Assembly (NCBI RefSeq): GCF_958450345.1
Contig: NC_088780.1
Location: 154,920,726-154,984,725 of the forward strand
From: Calliphora vicina
Taxonomy: Eukaryota; Arthropoda; Insecta; Diptera; Calliphoridae
Direction of reading: 5' to 3'
DNA length: 64,000 nt
Translations under genes and position numbers: made by a program
The notes under the pieces: model-generated
Databases searched by the model: none
What the model was told of the DNA's origin: nothing
Seen by the model: only the letters and a program-made list of their open reading frames with translations
Part shown: piece by piece, positions 58,522 through 64,000 of the stretch
Layout: every line of letters begins with the position of its first letter
Numbering within the stretch: the stretch's first letter is position 1

Positions 58522-58796
58522 TACATAATCGTGTTAAAATTCCTATTTTGAAATTTTGAATTTTCAGTTACATGATCTTGTTACCAATTTAATTTCAAAT
58601 TATTTCAAAATTTAATAACTTATGGTTGATCCTGAGCAGTTGCCAAATTTATTTCTAAACTTTAAATGCTCTAAAGCGCCATTGCCAAATTTCTGTGCAA
58701 ATTAAAGTGACTCCATTTCAATAGCCCGGCTAGCTCAGTCGGTAGAGCATGAGACTCTTAATCTCAGGGTCGTGGGTTCGAGCCCCACGTTGGGCG
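58522..58796 (+). repeat. duplicated unit containing tRNA copy 7
   Basis: Second copy of 57831-58105. A partial third copy of the spacer lies at about 58,316-58,440 (GATCCTGCACTGTTGCCAAA, TTCAGTTATATGATCATGTT). Confidence 0.9.
58724..58796 (+). tRNA. tRNA-Lys (CTT), copy 7
   Basis: Identical to copy 1. Upstream blocks at 58640 and 58682. The spacer to copy 6 is longer (618 bases) because of a partial extra spacer copy and a transposon end. Confidence 0.99.
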
Positions 58797-59115
58797 CAAT
58801 TACATTTTTTGTACACGAATTCAATTAATTAGCTTAATCCGTTGGAAATTCTTCTTCACGAAAAATAATAAATCATGAAATTTCTGGTTTCTATGGTAAA
58901 TGATGTTCTTCCGAAAACTTATAGGATCAATTTTTCTCTTTCACTAGCCCTAAGGTCATAGATACACTCCGATTTATCAAACAATAAACATTGAATAATA
59001 CCATGTATTTGTTGTTGCAAGATTAGGTTTTTGACAACAAACATAAAGATTAATTTTATAAGATTTATTAAAAAAAAAATATTATTAAATGTAAATTACA
59101 AAAAAAAAATTACTG
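58797..59115. other. spacer between the last plus-strand and the minus-strand tRNA
   Basis: AT-rich; nothing else seen. A T-run (59,100-59,110 read on minus) provides the terminator of copy 8. Confidence 0.5.
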
Positions 59116-59188
59116 CGCCCAACGTGGGGCTCGAACCCACGACCCTGAGATTAAGAGTCTCATGCTCTACCGACTGAGCTAGCCGGGC
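59116..59188 (-). tRNA. tRNA-Lys (CTT), copy 8, inverted
   Basis: Identical to copy 1 but on minus, facing the other seven. No TTGCCAAATTT block is visible in the 100 bases upstream of it (59,189-59,290). It has a strong terminator (TTTTTTTTT). Confidence 0.99.
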
Positions 59189-61079
59189 TATTAGCATTCC
59201 GCTGCAATCGTGTGTACATAAACTACTCTCATGTAATTTAAAACACTCAACAACTACTAAAATAAACAATAACAACAATATGTAGACCATTAACATAAAA
59301 TAAACGAAAGCTCTTTCGTTTAACAGCAGCTATGTTATGTTAGCTCATCTAACAGTTCAAAGTGTAGCCAACTATTTTAACTAAGGCAAAGAAAAAGCTG
59401 TTTAGTTTCAAACATTAAAAAACCAGTGACAGACTGCAAGTATTTAGTTGTTTTTTTTTTGTGTCTTTTTTCAATTTCTAACTTAGTTAATAGCTCTAAA
59501 GTTGTGTTATAGTTTTAATTAAAACAAACAGCTGATAGTTTTAAACGCACACAAAAAAATTATAAAACTATTGAAAACTAAAAATAAATTAAAACAAAAA
59601 CAGTTATTAAGTTCCGGTGTTCAAACGATATAAGACGTCAAGTTGAAGAGAAAATTACACACAAAAAAAAGAAAGAAAAATAAAGAATATAATAAATAAA
59701 AGTAATAATAAAAATATAAGCTAAATTATAAAAAAATATAAAATAAATAAATTAAAAATGAAATGAAATTAGTAATTTAGGCTTACATAAGTTCAATGAT
59801 TACCATAAAATACTTAAGTTTTATATTTTTGTTAAACAAAAATCCAAGTGCCTTTATTATTGCTTAATATTTCAAAAAAAATCCCAGAAAAATTAATAAA
59901 ATTAATCTTTAGTAATTAAAATTAGTTAAGTTTTCATTTATTTTATTGTTTGCGCGCGTTCGGTACATGAAAATAAGATCATCACTTCCGGTTATTTGTC
60001 TACACAGCGATGTTCACATACGTTCAAACAAATAATGAAAAAAAATCACTTTTATTTAATAAATAAAAATTGTTTTTCACTAAAATGTTAAATAAACTGC
60101 ACAATAATCAACTACAACTACCACCACACCACAACATCTATAAAAAACAAATTAAAACAAAATCCCATTAAAACAGCAACAACAACCACAATAAAACAAT
60201 TTTAATTGTTAACAATTGATAAAGATCAGTGCGAATTTTGATCGCAACTTTACAGCTGTTTTATTCACTCCCTCTTTTACTCATAGCAGAGTTGATCGAG
60301 TTGGTACCTTTTTTGGGCCATAAATAAGGTCTAGAAAGTTCTAATGATATCTTGGATAACAAGAAAACCACATACTACCTTTTTTCTAATTTGTAAGGCT
60401 TGATTAATTTACTGCATTTTAACCTCAAATTCTATTTAATTCAGATTCTTTGTTTATCAGTCGATTCAGTGCAAATTGTTCAATTCCCACAGGACTAATT
60501 TCTAGCGATTTTGACTGAAAATCATTGATAGCTCTTGATCAATTTTAAAACATTTATTCGTATTTTTTATTAAAAAACTTTAAAAATGCTAACTTTTTAC
60601 CATGGTACTGAAGTTATCGTTTCTGCATCAGTTCATTTGGTGTTTTCAAACTAAATATATCATTATAATGATCAAAGATTCTATGGAAGAAGAAAAATTG
60701 GCCGTAGCTCCCACAGAATTGTTTCTAAAAACATATTTTGGAAAATATTAATATTTTCGTAGGTCCTTAAACCGTGATGTATTAGTTCTAAAATTTAAAG
60801 AAACCTTTTTTTTATCCGAGTTTTGTTGTCTCTTAGATTTTTGTTAATTATCTTCTTAAGAAGATATACAAACATGAAATCGAAACATGAAAATTCCCGC
60901 CACCATTATTTTAATTTTTATATTAAATTCTCAAAAGTCAAATTTCAGATTTTATGAACATTTTATTAAACAAATTCTCTAAATTTTAGATTTGCTCTAT
61001 ACGGAATATTTGAATTCTTAATATTTTGGAAAAAAAAAATTACAATAATTGTTTATATTGCTCAATCTTTAAGTAATAA
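59189..61079. other. long AT-rich stretch, nothing identified
   Basis: It has fly-style CAACAACA runs and a possible initiator GATCAGTGCG at 60,227, but no coding frame to support a gene here. It could be a first intron or leader of a gene beyond the window. Confidence 0.35.
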
Positions 61080-61586
61080 CACTGTGCAGTAAATGAAGAC
61101 TTTTGGAAAAACACACATGGTCATGAGAGTATAGGTTCGACTTCACTACCAAAGGGTAGTAAAACCCTATACTCAGTTTGGCGATTTTTTGGTGCAATGT
61201 TTTTTTTATGGGCCTCCAATGATTCTGAAAATCAGTGTGCCCTTAAAAAAGGGTGTCGTCAGTTATTGGCCAACAGCTAATTCAGACTTGGAAATACCGC
61301 TTAACTATATATGGAAATAATATAGCTAAGAGTCCACCAAACAAATTTCGTATGCAGTTTTTGTCAAAAAAATGCTTTTTCGTGTCCTGTTCTTGAATAA
61401 CTTACAGGGACTCCACCTAATACAACAACTCGTATGAACATATCAATGCAATCTGAACATGTCTGGACATTCTAAATAGCCTAAAAATTTGTCACCAAAA
61501 TCACCAAACTGAGTTAAGAGTTTAGTGAAACCTTTGATAGTAGAGTCGAACCTACCCTGTCATGACCGTGTGTTTTTTGCACTGTA
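61080..61586. mobile_element. ~0.5-kb MITE with ~95-bp inverted arms
   Basis: The left arm has AAAAACACACATGGTCATGA, GGTTCGACTTCACTAC and ACTCAGTTTGGCGATTTT. The right arm has their inverses (AAATCACCAAACTGAGTT, GTAGAGTCGAACC, TCATGACCGTGTGTTTT). The ends are near GCACTGT. No coding. Confidence 0.85.
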
Positions 61587-61699
61587 TAATTTCAGAATAG
61601 TATGATCTAGATCGAAAAATACCATTTCATTCTACATGGCATTCCTGGGATTATTTATAAAAATATAACAAAATATTATGCATTTAATAACCGATGTTG

Positions 61700-62200
61700 T
61701 CTTAGGTTTGTTATGACTTTCCTTCATTTTTATTCCTTTACAACCGCATTTAATAAAGCTTCCTTTGTGTATAATTTCGAGTCCGTATTTTGCGATCTAC
61801 GATTTCCCATAGGTTTTCTATGGGATTGAGATCTGGCTACCCAGATTGAACTTCATAACATTGTATTTAATCACTAGGTTACAACCGTAGAGGTTGTCTA
61901 ATTTGTCTGGGGTCCAGTCTCTTACATTTCGGCAGTCTTACAAATATTCTCTCATAACTGGCTCTTAAATTGTTTTAGGATTTATCTGAAAAGATAACAG
62001 TACTATTCTATTTCCGTCTGAACCAGTTTAATGATGTTTTTTCCCATGGCGATAGCAACCAAGACCAGTTAACAGTTCCAGAAATAATTTCCAATTTTAT
62101 TGATTGTTGATAATGTCCTGGGGAGTCATCCTTCCAAATGTTGAGTTTTTACAGTATCTGTTAAACGTATTTTGCTTTTAATTTTTGAAACGATTTATTA
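61700..62200 (-). pseudogene. Tc1-like transposase relic
   Basis: On minus, broken frames give LGSQISIP(IENL)WEIVDRKI-like residues around 61,780-61,850 (family motif SPDLNPIENLW), TRNYTQRKLY, and upstream FQINPKTI / GSDGNRIV near 62,000 and WGKNII. Many shifts and stops. This is the C-terminal half of a Tc1 transposase. Confidence 0.7.
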
Positions 62201-62221
62201 ATGGAATATTTATCAGAGTTA

Positions 62222-62347
62222 CCCCCATTTTCTCAATCTCTGGTTATTTTTTATCGTGACGAAAAACTGACAGTTCTCATACAAAAAAACTGTTAATTGG
62301 AGGTTTATCGTTACGAAAAACGATAACCAGATGTTGAGAAAATGGGG
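62222..62347. mobile_element. 126-bp foldback MITE, uninterrupted copy
   Basis: CCCCATTTTCTCAATCTCTG at the left and CAGATGTTGAGAAAATGGGG at the right, with GGTTATTTTTTATCGTGACG / CGTTACGAAAAACGATAACC inside. The copy at 3354-4123 is the same element carrying an insertion. Confidence 0.9.
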
Positions 62348-63662
62348 TTTAGTTTTTTTAAATTTTCGCAAGTCTTGACTCTAGCCAGTTTTACTAACTA
62401 TTTAAAAAAAATTCAAATACAAATGATAATAAATATTGAAATAACGGTAAACATTCTTGTTTTAGTCTTCTTTCTGGAAGAGTTTAAAAGTTTCCAACAA
62501 CATTTTATTAATTTATTTTTGTTAAACTTTAATATGTACTTAAAAACGCAGAAATTTTGTATATTTTAATAGAACGTCTAGTAAATTTTAATTAATTTTT
62601 TGGAAATCACTGCATACTATCGTTCCTACTATGGTACATTTAAACGCAAAAAAGGTCCAATTAACCCATTTTAATGGTACAATTAGTAATTTCTATTTCG
62701 CATCCCTGTTTACTTACTTTCCAACGCACATACTCTCTCTCTCTCTCACACTAAATAACATAAATTTTTTTTTAACTGTTGCCTAAATACTTAATGAGTT
62801 TTTTTAAAAAAAATCACTTAAACTTAAATGAATGCTCTCATTACGTTATTATAATAATAATCAAATAAATATTGCCAATAATATTTAAGTAGCTACAAAC
62901 TAACAATAACAACAACAACTCCAGTAACTTTAGCTAAAACAACACAATAAATAAAACGGTATAATTTGTACCTGAACAACAACATCAACAAAAAACACTT
63001 GTTTTATGCGTTCCGTTTATGCCTATTTCACTATCTCAATCTCTATCTCTGTCTCTTTCACTTTGTTGAAATAAACGAAAAAACACACAAACTTGCACTG
63101 TAAAACAAATAAAATCAATTGAAAGCCATAAATTGTATGTAATTGCAAAAAATGTGAAAAAACTAACGAAATTAAGCTAAAATTAAAGTTTAATTTACAA
63201 ACAAACTGGAAAAAAAACGACTAAAACAAATTGAATTTATTTATACAATACGAGTACAACGAGTACAAGTGAGTACAATACAACAACAATAATCATCATA
63301 GGTATAAACTGTTTAATGACACCAACTGTGTGGAGCATACTAATCGAATTGTGTTGAAGTTTTTATGTTCATAAAAAAAATAACAGCTTTTTTCAAATTT
63401 TCTATTTACATTTGTTAGAGTTGCCAATCACTTATAAGCTTAAGTTTAGATTGAAAGAAAGTCATTTTATGTTTGAATAGAGTTCTTTATTATATAGCTA
63501 TGTAAGGTTAGGCTCAGATGTTAATGAACATGATTTTGAACTAATTACACAGTGCTGCAAAATATATATAAAAAATTAAATTAATTGAATACACTCGCTG
63601 AGTCATTTAACCTAAAACAATGACTGATATTCAAATTCTTACAATTAACTTTACTTTAACCA
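62348..63662. other. AT-rich stretch, nothing identified
   Basis: (CT) and CAACAA runs near 62,730 and 62,900. No family-like coding. Confidence 0.4.
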
Positions 63663-63909
63663 CACAGAGAAAACAGATTCATGATAGCAACCGAATTTGT
63701 TACCAATCGAATGATTCTACTTTATTGACCGAATTTTACAGTTGTGGCTACAAAATTTTGGAAGGTGTAACAAAAGTTTGGTTGCTTCAACCGAAATTCT
63801 TCTTTATCAACGGACTTTCTGTTGATATAACCGACAAATTCTATGTGTGCAACCGAATCATTCGATTGGCAACAAATTCGGTTGCTATTACCAATATGTT
63901 TTCTCTGTG
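63663..63909. mobile_element. CACAGAG-type MITE, copy 3
   Basis: The ends CACAGAGAAAACAGATTC and ACCAATATGTTTTCTCTGTG are inverted. The interior AGCAACCGAATTTG and ATCGAATGATT motifs and their inverses follow copy 2 closely. The frames that seem to encode proteins here are by-products of the palindrome. Confidence 0.9.
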
Positions 63910-64000
63910 CATCATTATAAATCTCGATACTTTCCAAATTGAGGTTTATGGTTTGTTATAATATTCTTGTCCTTACAGATGTCAGGTGTAATATAACTTT

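Noticed and set aside
56766..59296. Small frames containing ARLAQSVEHETLNLRVVG
   Set aside because: This peptide is the translation of the tRNA-Lys gene itself and recurs at several tRNA copies.
63620..63961. 113-codon plus frame that looks protein-like
   Set aside because: It spans the CACAGAG MITE, with matching peptides on the other strand from the inverted arms.

Overview
The window is very AT-rich nuclear DNA from a higher fly, most like a calyptrate such as a blowfly or house fly. The evidence is eight tRNA-Lys genes that match the fly sequence as I know it, a small tetraspanin gene split by long introns, and dense fly-type repeats (mariner, Tc1, IS630-related, hAT, Helitron, LINE and many foldback MITEs). 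There are no bacterial-style operons, no CRISPR array and no clear organelle DNA.

Only two sets of host genes are clear. First, a minus-strand tetraspanin of the TSPAN13/TSPAN31 type (probably the fly Tsp97E orthologue) runs from 53,126 down to 41,072 or 38,024. Its coding exons are 53067-53126, 48805-48972 and 44411-44752, all in phase 0. They are followed by one of two possible last exons, 41072-41146 or 38024-38119. Both have an acceptor and an open frame, and both encode the end of the fourth membrane segment plus an RNQxDP tail, so the gene appears to make two C-termini. Second, an array of eight identical tRNA-Lys(CTT) genes lies at 56,031-59,188, seven on plus and one on minus. The seven plus copies share a conserved block just upstream.

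The rest is mostly layered transposon sequence. From 1 to 13 kb there are mariner, hAT and IS630-like relics and several MITEs. From 14.4 to 20.4 kb two arms of diverged ~113-bp satellite units face each other like an FB-type foldback element, and the right arm is interrupted by a young 5'-truncated LINE with a 15-bp target duplication and an intact RNase H. Three hAT-type elements have 8-bp target duplications (21783-22860, 31460-32305, 51276-51582). A dispersed repeat starting ACAAGTAAGAG and ending GGGTATAA, with a hairpin near its start, occurs many times; one copy carries a very long (CAGA)n run. Several insertions can be bounded exactly because another copy of the target repeat in the same window is empty. 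The tetraspanin introns carry a mariner, an IS630-like relic, a rearranged Helitron helicase and a ~1-kb AAGTACTT tandem region.

No complete autonomous transposon is visible. The longest intact coding piece of a mobile element is the LINE RNase H at 19281-20178. Long stretches at 1.8-3.3, 33.4-35.7 and 59.2-61.0 kb hold nothing I can identify.
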